DNA of 64,000 nucleotides from Streptomyces omiyaensis (GCF_014650895.1 NZ_BMVV01000014.1:1-64000); one strand, 5' to 3'; counted from the first letter of the stretch, positions 43,102 to 52,073 are shown. The notes: generated from the letters alone by a model not told the origin. Program-made: numbers and translations.

Positions 43102-43886
43102 CCGGCACCCCGCCCCCCTACCTCCCCGGCCACGGCCTGCTCGCCGGCCGCACCGCCGTCGTCACCGCCGCCGCCGGGGCCGGCATCGGCGGAGCCACCG
43201 CCCGCCGCCTCCTGGAGGAGGGCGCCCGGGTCGTGATCTCCGACGCCCACGCCCGCCGCCTGAAGGAGTCCGAGGAAGCCCTCGCCGCCGAGTTCGGCGC
43301 CGGCCGGGTGGCCTCCCTGCCCTGCGACGTCACCGACGAGACCCGGGTGGCGGCCCTCCTCGACCTCGCCGAGGAGCACCACGGACGCCTCGACATCGTG
43401 GTCAACAACGCCGGCCTCGGCGGCACCGCCGACCTCGTCGACATGACCGACGAGCAGTGGGACAAGGTCCTCGACGTCACCCTCAACGGCACCTTCCGCT
43501 GCACCCGCGCCGCCCTGCGCCGGATGAAGGCCGCGGGCGCCGGAGGCGTCGTCGTCAACAACGCCTCCGTGGTCGGCTGGCGCGCCCAGCGGGGCCAGGC
43601 CCACTACGCCGCCGCCAAGGCCGGCGTGATGGCCCTGACCCGGTGCGCCGCGCTGGAGGCCGCCGCGTACGGCGTGCGGGTCAACGCCGTCTCCCCCTCG
43701 CTCGCCATGCACCCCCATCTGGTGAAGGTCACCACCCCCGAACTCCTCGCGGAGCTCACCTCCCGCGAGGCCTTCGGCCGGTACGCCGAGCCGTGGGAGG
43801 TGGCGAACGTGATCGTCTTCCTCGCCAGCGGGTACTCCTCGTACCTCACCGGCGAGGTGCTCTCGGTCAGCAGCCAGCACCCGTGA
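43098..43886 (+). CDS. ipdF: short-chain dehydrogenase IpdF
   Basis: A 262-residue SDR. Motifs include VVTAAAGAGIGGATARRLL (cofactor site), NNAGLGGTADL, a Ser in VVVNNASVVGWRAQRG, and HYAAAKAGVMALTRC with the Tyr-x3-Lys pair. The first loop reads AAAGAGIGG instead of the standard TGxxxGIG. The gene matches Mtb Rv3559c (IpdF), which oxidises the 5-hydroxyl of the HIP-derived CoA ester. GTG start at 43098 overlaps the fadE30 stop (GTGA); its own stop overlaps the kstR2 start. Confidence 0.84.
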   Translation: MTGTPPPYLPGHGLLAGRTAVVTAAAGAGIGGATARRLLEEGARVVISDAHARRLKESEEALAAEFGAGRVASLPCDVTDETRVAALLDLAEEHHGRLDIVVNNAGLGGTADLVDMTDEQWDKVLDVTLNGTFRCTRAALRRMKAAGAGGVVVNNASVVGWRAQRGQAHYAAAKAGVMALTRCAALEAAAYGVRVNAVSPSLAMHPHLVKVTTPELLAELTSREAFGRYAEPWEVANVIVFLASGYSSYLTGEVLSVSSQHP

Positions 43887-44494
43887 GACCGGCGCCCGAG
43901 CGGCGGCGCGAACTCCTGGAGGTGGCGGCCGAGGTCTTCGCCGCCCAGGGGTACGACGCCACCACCGTCCGGCGGATCGCCGACGCGGCGGGGCTGCTCG
44001 CGGGCAGCCTCTACTACCACTTCGACTCCAAGGAGTCGATGCTCGACGAGATCCTCTCCGGCTTCCTGGACGACCTGTGGTCCCGGTACGACGCCGTGCT
44101 CGCCGCCGGTCTCGGCCCCCGGGAGACCCTGGAGGCCCTCGTCACCGCCTCCTTCCGGGAGATCGACCGGCACCGCGCCGCGGTCGCCATCTACCAGAAG
44201 GAGTCCGGGCAGCTCCGCGACCAGCCCCGCTTCGGCTACCTCGCCGAGGCGCAGCTGCGGCTGGAGCGCGCCTGGCTCAGGACCCTGGAGTCCGGTGCGG
44301 CCTCCGGGGACTTCCGCACCGACCTCGACGTCCGGCTCACCTACCGCTTCGTGCGCGACACCGTCTGGGTCGCCGCGTCCTGGTACCGGCCGGGCGGCCG
44401 GCACAGCCCCGAGGAGACGGCCCGCCAGTACCTGTCGATGGTGCTGGACGGCGTCGCGCTCCGCGACCGACACCGACGCACGAACAAGGAGTGA
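43883..44494 (+). CDS. kstR2: TetR-family repressor KstR2
   Basis: A 203-residue TetR protein, close to the 200 residues of Mtb KstR2. The HTH reads RREL-type helix, then TVRRIADAAGLLAGSLYYHF with SKESMLDEILSGFL. The C-terminus (residues 65-203) is the ligand domain that binds HIP-CoA in mycobacteria. It lies inside the operon it is expected to repress, between ipdF and fadA6. It is the most probable reader of the two 18-bp palindromes at 41903 and 49355. GTG start overlaps the ipdF stop by GTGA. Confidence 0.87.
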   Translation: MRPAPERRRELLEVAAEVFAAQGYDATTVRRIADAAGLLAGSLYYHFDSKESMLDEILSGFLDDLWSRYDAVLAAGLGPRETLEALVTASFREIDRHRAAVAIYQKESGQLRDQPRFGYLAEAQLRLERAWLRTLESGAASGDFRTDLDVRLTYRFVRDTVWVAASWYRPGGRHSPEETARQYLSMVLDGVALRDRHRRTNKE

Positions 44495-44496
44495 CC

Positions 44497-45654
44497 ATGG
44501 CCGAGGCCTACATCGTCGAAGCGATCCGCACCCCGGTGGGCAGGCGCAACGGCGGCCTGTCCGCCGTCCACCCCGCCGACCTCGGCGCCCACGCCCTGAA
44601 GGCCCTGATGGAGCGCTCGGGCGTCGACCCGGCGGCCGTCGAGGACGTCGTCCTCGGCTGCCTGGACACCGTCGGGCCGCAGGCCGGCGACATCGCCCGC
44701 ACCTGCTGGCTGGCCGCCGGCCTGCCCGAGGAGGTGCCGGGCGTCACCGTCGACCGGCAGTGCGGCTCCTCCCAGCAGGCGCTGCACTTCGCCGCCCAGG
44801 CAGTCCTGTCCGGCACCCAGGACCTCGTCGTCGCGGGCGGCGTGCAGAACATGTCGATGGTCCCCATCGCCTTCGCCAGCCGCCAGGCCGCCGCCCCGCT
44901 CGGCCTCACCGAGGGCCCCTACGCCGGCTCCGCGGGCTGGCGGGCGCGCTACGGCGACCAGCCGGTCAACCAGTTCCACGGCGCCGAGCTCATCGCGGAG
45001 AAGTGGGGCATCACCCGCCGGGACATGGAGGAGTTCGCCCTCCGCTCGCACCGGCGGGCGGTCCGCGCGATCGACGAGGGCCGCTTCGCGCGCGAGATCG
45101 TCCCCTTCGGGGACGTCACCACCGACGAGGGCCCGCGCCGGGACACCTCCCTGGAGAAGATGGCCGGCCTGAACCCGGTGGTGGAGGGAGGCCGGATCAC
45201 CGCCGCCGTCTCCTCCCAGGTCTCCGACGGCGCCTCGGCGGTGCTGCTCGCCGGCGAGCGGGCCGTGCGCGAGCACGGCCTCACCCCGCGCGCCCGGATC
45301 CACCACCTCTCGGTGCGCGGCGAGGACCCCATCCGGATGCTCTCCGCCCCCATCCCGGCGACGGCGTACGCGCTGAAGAAGGCCGGGATGACGCTCGACG
45401 ACATCGACCTGGTGGAGATCAACGAGGCCTTCGCCCCGGTCGTCCTCGCCTGGCTGAAGGAGACCGGCGCCGACCCGGAGAAGGTCAACGTCAACGGCGG
45501 CGCGATCGCGCTCGGCCACCCCCTCGGCGCGACCGGCACCAAGCTGGCCGTCACCCTCCTCCACGAACTGGAGCGCACCGGGGGCCGCTACGGACTCCAG
45601 ACCATGTGCGAGGGCGGCGGCCAGGCCAACGTGACGATCATCGAGCGCCTGTAG
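44497..45654 (+). CDS. fadA6: thiolase FadA6
   Basis: A 385-residue thiolase. Nucleophile Cys89 in DRQCGSSQQALHFAAQ, His341 in GGAIALGHPLGATG and Cys371 in MCEGGGQANVT are all present. NEAFAPVVLAW is the fourth conserved motif. FadA6 (Mtb Rv3556c) cleaves a beta-keto CD-ring CoA intermediate to acetyl-CoA. ATG 44497 overlaps nothing but lies 2 bases past the kstR2 stop, with AAGGAG upstream. It is the last gene of the fadE30 operon and converges on ipdC. Confidence 0.88.
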   Translation: MAEAYIVEAIRTPVGRRNGGLSAVHPADLGAHALKALMERSGVDPAAVEDVVLGCLDTVGPQAGDIARTCWLAAGLPEEVPGVTVDRQCGSSQQALHFAAQAVLSGTQDLVVAGGVQNMSMVPIAFASRQAAAPLGLTEGPYAGSAGWRARYGDQPVNQFHGAELIAEKWGITRRDMEEFALRSHRRAVRAIDEGRFAREIVPFGDVTTDEGPRRDTSLEKMAGLNPVVEGGRITAAVSSQVSDGASAVLLAGERAVREHGLTPRARIHHLSVRGEDPIRMLSAPIPATAYALKKAGMTLDDIDLVEINEAFAPVVLAWLKETGADPEKVNVNGGAIALGHPLGATGTKLAVTLLHELERTGGRYGLQTMCEGGGQANVTIIERL

Positions 45655-45882
45655 GGCCCCCGGGGGAGCGGCGGCGAAGACCCGCCGCCGCGCCGGCCGG
45701 CCGCGACCGCATCGCGCGCGGCTCCGCCGGGGCGTTCGCCTCCCGGGCCGGGTGGGGGAGGCCGGCCCGGCCGCGGCCGGGCGCCGGCGCGGGCATCGCT
45801 CAGGGGCCGCGGGGGCGGCAGGGCGGCACGCGCGTCCGCCGGGGCGGTTCCACCCCGGCGGACGTCGTGCGTGCGGCGGCCT

Positions 45883-46947
45883 TCAGTCCGGGCGGGGCAG
45901 CGCGCGCAGGGCGGCCGCGGCCTCGGCCATGACGCGGTCGACGAGCTCGGCGCACGAGGGGAGGTCGTCGATCAGGCCGGCGACCTGGCCGGAGGCCATC
46001 ACCCCGAGGTCGGCGCGGCCGTCCACCATCGACGCCTTGAGCATCATCGGGGTGTTGGCGGCCAGCAGGACCTGGCTCCAGGTCAGCTCCTTGCCGTGCT
46101 TCATCGCGAGGCCGTCCTGGACCATCCGGGACCAGCTCATGCCGGACTCGCGCCGGAAGGCCGCCGCGTGCCGGACGGCCCGCAGCAGGGCCGCGGTCCG
46201 GCCGGAGCGCTCCAGGGCGTCGACCAGCTCGGTCCTGAGCATCCGGTGCGGCAGTCCGTCGACCTTCTTGGTGACGGTGACGTCGCCGACCGCCGCGGCC
46301 AGATAGCGGGCCTTCACCGCGTCGGGGACGGTCGAGTCGGAGGTGAGCAGGAAGCGGGTGCCCATGGCGACGCCGGCCGCGCCGTAGGAGAGCGCGGCGA
46401 CCAGGCCGCGCCCGTCGTGGAAGCCGCCGGCGGCGACGACCGGGATGTCGACGGCGTCCACCACCTGGGGGAGGAGGACGGTGGTGGCGACGCTCCCGGT
46501 GTGGCCGCCGCCCTCGCCGCCCTGCACCACGACCGCGTCGGCACCCCACGCGGCGACCTTCTCCGCGTGCCGGCGGGCCCCGATCGAGGGGATCACGACG
46601 ACCCCGGCGTCCTTCAGGCGGGCGATCAGCTCGCGCGAGGGCGCGAGCGCGAAGGAGGCGACCCTCACCCCCTCCTCGATGATGATCCGGACCCGCTCGG
46701 CCGCGTCCCCGGCGTCCGCCCGCAGGTTGACGCCGAAGGGCGCGTCCGTCCGGGACCTGACCTCCCGCACGGCGGACCTGAGCTGCTCGACGCCCATGGT
46801 CGCCGAGGCGAGGACGCCCAGCGCGCCCGCGTTCGCGGCGGCCGAGACCAGCCGGGGCCCGGCGACCCATCCCATGCCGGTCTGCACGATCGGGTGCCGG
46901 ACCCCGACCAGGGCGGTGAGGGGCGTGGAGAGCGTGGCGTCGCTCAT
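45883..46947 (-). CDS. ipdC: nitronate monooxygenase-like flavoprotein IpdC
   Basis: A 354-residue FMN enzyme of the 2-nitropropane dioxygenase fold. It has PIVQTGMGWVAGPRLVSAAA at the start, the FMN loop VVVQGGEGGGHTG, IPVVAAGGFHDGRGLVAAL and MGTRFLLTSDSTV. Mtb Rv3553 (IpdC) is an oxidoreductase of the CD-ring pathway, not a true nitronate oxidase. It overlaps the ipdB stop by four bases (ATGA) in the leftward echA20-ipdA-ipdB-ipdC operon. The exact reaction is assigned by context. Confidence 0.84.
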   Translation of the reverse strand: MSDATLSTPLTALVGVRHPIVQTGMGWVAGPRLVSAAANAGALGVLASATMGVEQLRSAVREVRSRTDAPFGVNLRADAGDAAERVRIIIEEGVRVASFALAPSRELIARLKDAGVVVIPSIGARRHAEKVAAWGADAVVVQGGEGGGHTGSVATTVLLPQVVDAVDIPVVAAGGFHDGRGLVAALSYGAAGVAMGTRFLLTSDSTVPDAVKARYLAAAVGDVTVTKKVDGLPHRMLRTELVDALERSGRTAALLRAVRHAAAFRRESGMSWSRMVQDGLAMKHGKELTWSQVLLAANTPMMLKASMVDGRADLGVMASGQVAGLIDDLPSCAELVDRVMAEAAAALRALPRPD

Positions 46948-47717
46948 GCGCGGACCTCGCGGTCCCGCAGGCCGCGCGGGTCGATCTCCTCGCGGATCAG
47001 CCGCAGTTCCTCCGCCGTGGGGTCCCGGGTGTACGGCACCTCCTCGGGCACGGCCAGGGCGAAGCCGGTCGCCTCCCGCACCTGCTCGACGGTGACGCCC
47101 GGGTGGAGCGAGCGGAGCCGCATGCCGCGGTCCGGGGTCTCGAAGTCGAAGACGCCCAGGTCCGTCACGACGCCCGGGAGGCGGTGGTAGCGGGTGGCGG
47201 ACGGTCCGGCCGCCGCGGCCCGGTCGTGGCCGACGCCGCAGACCATGTCGACCCGCTCGACGAAGACCCGGGCCGAATGCCTGGGGACCCAGTAACTGGT
47301 GGGATTGTTGAGGGAGTTGACCGGTGCTCCGCGGACGCCGAGGAGCTGCCGCCTCGGCCGCTCCCAGTCGCCGATGCAGCTGATGTTCTGGTTGCCGTAC
47401 CGGTCGAGCTGGCTGGCGCCCATCATCACGTGGCGCCGGCCGGTGGTCACCAGGGCGAGGTGCTGCCGGTAGGGCAGCCAGCCCTCGACGATCGCGGGCG
47501 CGGCGCCGATCGCGGGCACGTCGCCGATGAGCAGCGCCTCGCCGTCGGTGAGCAGCAGGTCGGGGGCGAAGGTGCGCTTCGCGAGCCGGGCGCCGATCAT
47601 CGGCACCGTGCCCATGGGGCTGGCGAGGACCTCGCCCGCGTCCCGCCAGGCCTCGGCGCAGGCCACCACGCAGTACTCGGCGCGCGTGGGCGCCGCGGTC
47701 GTGTCGGTGCCGGTCAT
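46944..47717 (-). CDS. ipdB: CoA-transferase-fold ring hydrolase, IpdB subunit
   Basis: A 257-residue class I CoA transferase-like beta subunit. Family features are ASPMGTVPMIGARLAKRTF, the central ALLIGDVPAIGAAPAIVEGW and MMGASQLDRYGNQNISCIG. IpdAB in mycobacteria hydrolytically opens the last carbocycle of COCHEA-CoA, a retro-Claisen ring cleavage and not CoA transfer. It overlaps ipdA and ipdC by four bases each. ATG 47717. Confidence 0.87.
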   Translation of the reverse strand: MTGTDTTAAPTRAEYCVVACAEAWRDAGEVLASPMGTVPMIGARLAKRTFAPDLLLTDGEALLIGDVPAIGAAPAIVEGWLPYRQHLALVTTGRRHVMMGASQLDRYGNQNISCIGDWERPRRQLLGVRGAPVNSLNNPTSYWVPRHSARVFVERVDMVCGVGHDRAAAAGPSATRYHRLPGVVTDLGVFDFETPDRGMRLRSLHPGVTVEQVREATGFALAVPEEVPYTRDPTAEELRLIREEIDPRGLRDREVRA

Positions 47718-48580
47718 GCTTCCTCCCCGTGGAACGCCGCCACCGCGGCCCGGTACGCGTCCTCGTCGCCGGAGAGGAACCGCGCGGTGAACTCCCGCCA
47801 GGCCTCCGGATCGCGGGCGGCCTCGGCGTAATGGCGCTGGAAGGCCTCGTCCCGGTCGTAGTCGGGGACGCAGGAGGTGAAGTGGGCGCCGTTCGGGGCC
47901 TCGACGACGCCGTCGACGAAGGCCCGCTTGAGCAGCAGCGTCTGCGGCCCCGCGTCCTTGAGCAGCTCGGAGGTGTCCACGATCCGCTCGCAGGAGACGT
48001 ACGCCGTCTCGGCGGCCTCGCAGAACAGGTCGTCGAAGTACGGGTCGGGGCCCAGGTACTGCCCGTTGCCGTGCGGGTCGGCGCGGTTGAGGTGGACCAG
48101 GGCGGCGTCCAGGCGCAGCGCGGGGACGGCGACGAGCTCCTCGCGGTCCCCGTACGGGGAGGTGACCGTCCGCAGCGAGGGGTTGACGGTCATGACGTCG
48201 GAGGCGAGGCCGGCCCGGACGGGCATGAAGGGCAGCCGGTGCACGGCGGCCGTCAGCCCCCACATCATCATGGCCTCGTCCAGCTCCACCAGCTCGAAGG
48301 CGCCGCGCTGCCGGGCCGCGACGAAGTGCGGCTCCAGGGGGACGGAGTCGAGCGTGGCGAAGGCGGTGACCAGGGTGCGGATCCTCCCGGCGTCGGCGAG
48401 CAGCCCGACGTCGGGGCCGCCGTAGGAGACCACGGTCAGGTCGGTGACGTCCGAGCGCAGCAGCGCGCGGACCAGCGCCATCGGCTTGCGCCGGGAGCCC
48501 CAGCCGCCGATGCCGATCGTCATGCCGCTGCGCAGCCGGCCGACCACCTCCTCGGCGGTCATCGTCTTGTCCTTGCTCAC
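47714..48580 (-). CDS. ipdA: CoA-transferase-fold ring hydrolase, IpdA subunit
   Basis: A 288-residue alpha subunit. RSGMTIGIGGWGSRRKPMAL is the glycine-rich N-terminal loop of class I CoA transferases. A Glu-rich stretch AFELVELDEAMMMWG (about residues 94-108) probably holds the catalytic Glu. VHLNRADPHGNGQYLGPDP is the later conserved part. Mtb IpdA (Rv3551, 292 residues) has the same form. The start GTG 48580 has AGGAGG upstream; ATG 48562 is less likely. It overlaps the echA20 stop by GTGA. Confidence 0.87.
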   Translation of the reverse strand: MSKDKTMTAEEVVGRLRSGMTIGIGGWGSRRKPMALVRALLRSDVTDLTVVSYGGPDVGLLADAGRIRTLVTAFATLDSVPLEPHFVAARQRGAFELVELDEAMMMWGLTAAVHRLPFMPVRAGLASDVMTVNPSLRTVTSPYGDREELVAVPALRLDAALVHLNRADPHGNGQYLGPDPYFDDLFCEAAETAYVSCERIVDTSELLKDAGPQTLLLKRAFVDGVVEAPNGAHFTSCVPDYDRDEAFQRHYAEAARDPEAWREFTARFLSGDEDAYRAAVAAFHGEEA

Positions 48581-49335
48581 GACCGGTCCTCCTTGTCGTC
48601 CGTGCCGAAGGTGTCGCGGACGCGGTCGGCGACACCGCTGAGGTTGGCCTCGAAGGTGAAGCCCTGTTCGAAGCGGTAGCTGCGCCGGACGTCCACCGGG
48701 TCGATGCCGTTGATGGCGGCCTTGGCGAGGCGGACGAGCTGTCCGTCCTTCGCGGCGATCTCCCGGGCCAGGCCGAGGGCGGCCTCCCGCAGCTCCTCGC
48801 GCGGGACGACCCGCCACACCGAGCCGTGCCGGTGCAGCTCCTCCGCGGTGACCGTGCGGGAGGTGTAGTAGAGGGCGCGCATCAGGTGCTGGGGAACCAG
48901 CCGGGCGAGGTGGGTGGCGGCGCCGAGGGCGCCCCGGTCCAGCTCGGGCAGGCCGAAGGAGGCGTCCTCGGAGGCGACGATCGCGTCGGCGTTGCCGACG
49001 AGGCCGATGCCGCCGCCGAGGCAGAAGCCGTGCACGGCGGCGACCACCGGCACGGCGCAGTCGTAGACGGCGGAGAAGGCCTCGGCGCAGCCGTGGTTGG
49101 CGCCGAGGATCGCCTCGGGGCCGCTCGCGCGCTGGAGCTCCTTGATGTCGACGCCGGCGTTGAAGCCCCGGCCCTCGGCGGCCAGCACGACGCAGCGCAC
49201 CCGCGGGTCGGCGCCGGCGGCGCGGAGGGCGGCGGCGAGGTCGTACCAGCCCTGCACGGGAAGGGCGTTGACCGGGGGGAAGTCGACGGTGACGACGGCG
49301 ACCCCGTCGTCCGGGGCGGAGGTGGAGACACCCAT
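48577..49335 (-). CDS. echA20: crotonase-family ring hydrolase EchA20
   Basis: A 252-residue crotonase. Core motifs are GVAVVTVDFPPVNALPVQGW, RGFNAGVDIKELQRASG and VAAVHGFCLGGGIGLVGNAD. A third is SFGLPELDRGALGAATHLAR. In Mtb, EchA20 (Rv3550) hydrolytically opens a ring of HIEC-CoA to give COCHEA-CoA, the IpdAB substrate. It is the first gene of the leftward ipd operon, behind the second KstR2-type operator. Confidence 0.87.
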   Translation of the reverse strand: MGVSTSAPDDGVAVVTVDFPPVNALPVQGWYDLAAALRAAGADPRVRCVVLAAEGRGFNAGVDIKELQRASGPEAILGANHGCAEAFSAVYDCAVPVVAAVHGFCLGGGIGLVGNADAIVASEDASFGLPELDRGALGAATHLARLVPQHLMRALYYTSRTVTAEELHRHGSVWRVVPREELREAALGLAREIAAKDGQLVRLAKAAINGIDPVDVRRSYRFEQGFTFEANLSGVADRVRDTFGTDDKEDRS

Positions 49336-49354
49336 GAGCAGATCAGCTACCTTT

Positions 49355-49372
49355 CCACCAAACGTTTGTTAG
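49355..49372. promoter_or_regulatory. second KstR2-type operator, ipd/SDR divergent promoter
   Basis: CCACCAAACGTTTGTTAG contains the perfect palindrome AAACGTTT and agrees with the site at 41903-41920 (minus strand) at 15 of 18 positions. TAGGTA at 49370-49375 is a possible rightward -10 overlapping its end. It lies between echA20 and the divergent SDR, so one repressor site would serve both. Confidence 0.8.
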
Positions 49373-49413
49373 GTAGAAGGTAGCAGCGGTTCGGCCGCTG
49401 CGGGAGGTGTCCC

Positions 49414-50193
49414 ATGGCAGTGACCATCGATCTGTCCGGCTCCGTCGCCGTCGTCACCGGCGGCACCCGGGGCGTCGGCGCGGGAATCACCCGGGCCCTG
49501 CTCGAAGCCGGTGCGGAGGTCGTGACCTGCGCCCGGCGCGCCCCCGACGCCCCGGTCGAGGCGGCCGGGCGCACCGCCCGCTTCCTCCCCGTCGACCTGC
49601 GCGACCCGGACGCCGTGACCGCCTTCTTCGACCGGGTGCGCGCCGACCACGGGCGCCTCGACACCCTGGTCAACAACGCCGGCGGCACCCCCTTCCGCAC
49701 CCTCGCCGACGGCGAGCCCGCCCAGCACGCCCGCGTCCTCGAACTCAACCTCACCGCCCCCCTCACCGCCTCGCTCGCCGCCCACCGCGTGATGAGCCGG
49801 CAGAGCGGCGGGGGCTCGATCGTCATGGTCGGCAGCGTCAGCGGCACCCGCCCGTCCCCGGGCTCCGCCGCGTACGGCGCCGCCAAGGCCGGACTGGAGA
49901 ACCTCGCCCGCTCCATGGCCGTCGAATGGGCGCCGCTCGTCCGCGTCAACACCCTCGTCCTCGGCATGGTCCGCACCGAGCTCTCCCACCTGCACTACGG
50001 CGACGAGGACGGCATCGCCGCCGTCGGCCGCACCGTGCCGCTCGGCCGGCTCGCCGCCCCCGCCGACATCGGCGACGCCTGCGTCTTCCTCGCCTCCGAC
50101 CGCGCCGCCTACGTCAGCGGCGCCGCCCTCCACGTCCACGGCGGCGGGGAACGCCCCGCCTTCCTCGACGCCGCCACCGCCAACCGGCCCTGA
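49414..50193 (+). CDS. short-chain dehydrogenase, Rv3549c-like
   Basis: A 259-residue SDR with VAVVTGGTRGVGAGITRALL, NNAGGTPFRTLADGEP, VGSVSGTRPSP for the Ser and AYGAAKAGLENLARSM for Tyr/Lys. The length and position, divergent from echA20, equal Mtb Rv3549c, one of two SDRs in the KstR2 regulon. It has no assigned substrate there. GGAGG lies just upstream of ATG 49414. It probably acts on a CD-ring intermediate. Confidence 0.8.
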   Translation: MAVTIDLSGSVAVVTGGTRGVGAGITRALLEAGAEVVTCARRAPDAPVEAAGRTARFLPVDLRDPDAVTAFFDRVRADHGRLDTLVNNAGGTPFRTLADGEPAQHARVLELNLTAPLTASLAAHRVMSRQSGGGSIVMVGSVSGTRPSPGSAAYGAAKAGLENLARSMAVEWAPLVRVNTLVLGMVRTELSHLHYGDEDGIAAVGRTVPLGRLAAPADIGDACVFLASDRAAYVSGAALHVHGGGERPAFLDAATANRP

Positions 50194-50268
50194 GGGGCGG
50201 GACCTCCACGGCGCCGGACCCCCGGCCCGGCCGGACCGGAGCACGGCCCCGCGAAGGTCCCGCCCCCT

Positions 50269-50322
50269 TTCCCGCTCACCGGGAAACGGCGCTCCCTCCG
50301 CCCGGCGGCCCCGGCCTAGCCT
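50269..50322 (+). promoter_or_regulatory. hsaE promoter with TTCCCGCT activator-type site
   Basis: An inverted repeat TTCCCGCTCACCGGGAA (50269-50285), with 7-bp arms when extended by one T/A pair on each side, lies 40 bp (centre) before the -10-like TAGCCT (50317-50322). The same layout recurs before hsaA2 and hsaA1. The placement, centred about -52 from the start of transcription, fits an activator such as the IclR protein encoded at 56837. Confidence 0.65.
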
Positions 50323-50360
50323 CGCCGGACAGCCCCAACCGCCCCCAGGAGGGACCCGTC

Positions 50361-51143
50361 ATGCTCACGGACCGCCAGCGCCACGAGGCGGCCGAGCTGC
50401 TGCGCTCCGCCGAACTCGGAGTCTCGCCGATCGCCCCGCTGAGCGAGGCGTACCCCGGCATCGACACCGAGGACGCGTACGAGATCCAGCTCGTCAACAT
50501 CCGCCGCCGCCTCGCGGCCGGGGCCGAGGTGCGCGGCCACAAGGTCGGCCTCTCCTCGCCCGTCATGCAGCGGATGATGGGCGTCGACGAACCGGACTAC
50601 GGCCACCTGCTCCACGACATGGAGCTCACCCCCGGCGTCCCCGTCCCCGTCGCCCGCTACTGCCGCCCCCGCGTCGAGGTCGAGGTCGGCTTCGTGCTCG
50701 GCGAGGACCTGCCGGGGGAGGGGTGCACCCCCGAGGACGTGCTCGCGGCCACCGAGCGGGTCGTGCCCGCCCTGGAGCTGATCGACAGCCGCGTCCGCGA
50801 CTGGCGCATCACCATCGCCGACACCATCGCCGACAACGCCTCCTCCGCCGGATTCGTCATCGGCGAGGGGCGCGACCCCCGCGGCCTCGACCTGAAGGCC
50901 GTCGAGGCCCGGCTCACCGACGGCGGCGCGCTCCTCGCCGAGGGGCGCGGCGACGCCGTCCTCGGCGACCCGGCCCGCTCCGTCGCCTGGCTCGCCCGCA
51001 CCGTCGCGCGCTTCGGCGTGCCCCTGAGGAAGGGGCACGTGGTGCTGCCCGGTTCGTGCACCCGGGCCGTCGACGTCGCGCCCGGCGCCACCTACACCGC
51101 CGAGTTCACCGGGCTGGGCCCGGTCTCCCTCTCCTTCACCTGA
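50361..51143 (+). CDS. hsaE: 2-hydroxyhexa-2,4-dienoate hydratase
   Basis: A 260-residue protein of the MhpD/4-oxalocrotonate decarboxylase family. Motifs include AYEIQLVNIRRRLAAGAEVRGHKVG, EVEVGFVLGEDLPGEG with metal-binding Glu residues, and the ALELIDSRVRDWRITIADTIADNASSA-like block (split here as ALELIDSRVRDW and IADNASSAGFVIG). HsaE hydrates the dienoate released by HsaD to 4-hydroxy-2-oxohexanoate. It is the first gene of the hsaE-hsaG-hsaF-ksh operon. ATG 50361 has AGGAGGG upstream. Confidence 0.88.
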   Translation: MLTDRQRHEAAELLRSAELGVSPIAPLSEAYPGIDTEDAYEIQLVNIRRRLAAGAEVRGHKVGLSSPVMQRMMGVDEPDYGHLLHDMELTPGVPVPVARYCRPRVEVEVGFVLGEDLPGEGCTPEDVLAATERVVPALELIDSRVRDWRITIADTIADNASSAGFVIGEGRDPRGLDLKAVEARLTDGGALLAEGRGDAVLGDPARSVAWLARTVARFGVPLRKGHVVLPGSCTRAVDVAPGATYTAEFTGLGPVSLSFT

Positions 51144-51150
51144 GGTGATG

Positions 51151-52062
51151 ATGACCCGCAAGACCAAGGCGACCGCCGCCGTCGTCGGCTCCGGCAACAT
51201 CGGCACCGACCTGCTGTACAAGCTGCTCCGCTCCGACCTCGTCGAGCCCCGCTGGATGGTCGGCGTCGACCCCGGCAGCGACGGCCTCGCCCGCGCCCGC
51301 CGGCTCGGCCTGGAGACCACCCACGAGGGCGTCGACGCGCTCCTGGCCGGGGACGAACTGCCCGACCTCGTCTTCGAGGCCACCAGCGCCTCCGTCCACC
51401 GCGCCCACGCGCCCCGCTACGCCGAGCTCGGCATCAGGGCGATCGACCTCACCCCGGCCGCCGTCGGCCCGGCCGTCGTCCCGCCCGCCAACCTCCGCGC
51501 CCACCTCGACCGCCCCAACGTCAACATGATCACCTGCGGCGGCCAGGCCACCATCCCCATGGTGTACGCCGTCTCCCGCGTCGTCCCGGTGTCCTACGCC
51601 GAGATCGTCGCCTCGGTCGCCTCCGTCTCCGCCGGACCCGGAACCCGCGCCAACATCGACGAGTTCACCCGCACCACCGCCCGGGGCATCGAGACCATCG
51701 GCGGCGCCGGGCGCGGCAAGGCCGTCATCATCCTCAACCCCGCCGACCCGCCCGTCATCATGCGCGACACCGTCTTCTGCGCCGTCCCCGAGGACGCCGA
51801 CCGCGCGGCCGTCGCCCTCTCCGTCAAGGAGGTCGCCGAGCAGGTCGCCTCCTACGTCCCCGGCTACCGGCTGCGCGGCGAACCGCAGTTCGACGACCCG
51901 AGCCCCGAGAGCGGCGGCATGGCGCGCGTCGCGATCTTCCTGGAGGTCGAGGGCGCGGGCGACTACCTCCCGCCGTACGCCGGAAACCTCGACATCATGA
52001 CCGCCGCCGCCACCAGGGTCGGCGAGGAGTTCGCCCGGGCGCTGCTCGCCCCCGGCGCCTAA
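51151..52062 (+). CDS. hsaG: acetaldehyde/propionaldehyde dehydrogenase (acylating)
   Basis: A 303-residue MhpF/DmpF-type enzyme. AAVVGSGNIGTDLLYKLLRS binds NAD; the nucleophile Cys is in NMITCGGQATIPMVYAV. The C-terminal half holds RANIDEFTRTTARGIE. HsaG converts propionaldehyde to propionyl-CoA and works as a channelled complex with HsaF. The start is set at ATG 51151 (51145 and 51148 are alternatives), GAGG 5 bases before. It follows hsaE by 7 bases. Confidence 0.9.
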   Translation: MTRKTKATAAVVGSGNIGTDLLYKLLRSDLVEPRWMVGVDPGSDGLARARRLGLETTHEGVDALLAGDELPDLVFEATSASVHRAHAPRYAELGIRAIDLTPAAVGPAVVPPANLRAHLDRPNVNMITCGGQATIPMVYAVSRVVPVSYAEIVASVASVSAGPGTRANIDEFTRTTARGIETIGGAGRGKAVIILNPADPPVIMRDTVFCAVPEDADRAAVALSVKEVAEQVASYVPGYRLRGEPQFDDPSPESGGMARVAIFLEVEGAGDYLPPYAGNLDIMTAAATRVGEEFARALLAPGA

Positions 52063-52073
52063 GGAGCCCTGCC

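Noticed and set aside
45655..45882. A gene between fadA6 and ipdC
   Set aside because: The gap separates converging genes and has no coding bias or ribosome site; only short GC repeats are seen.
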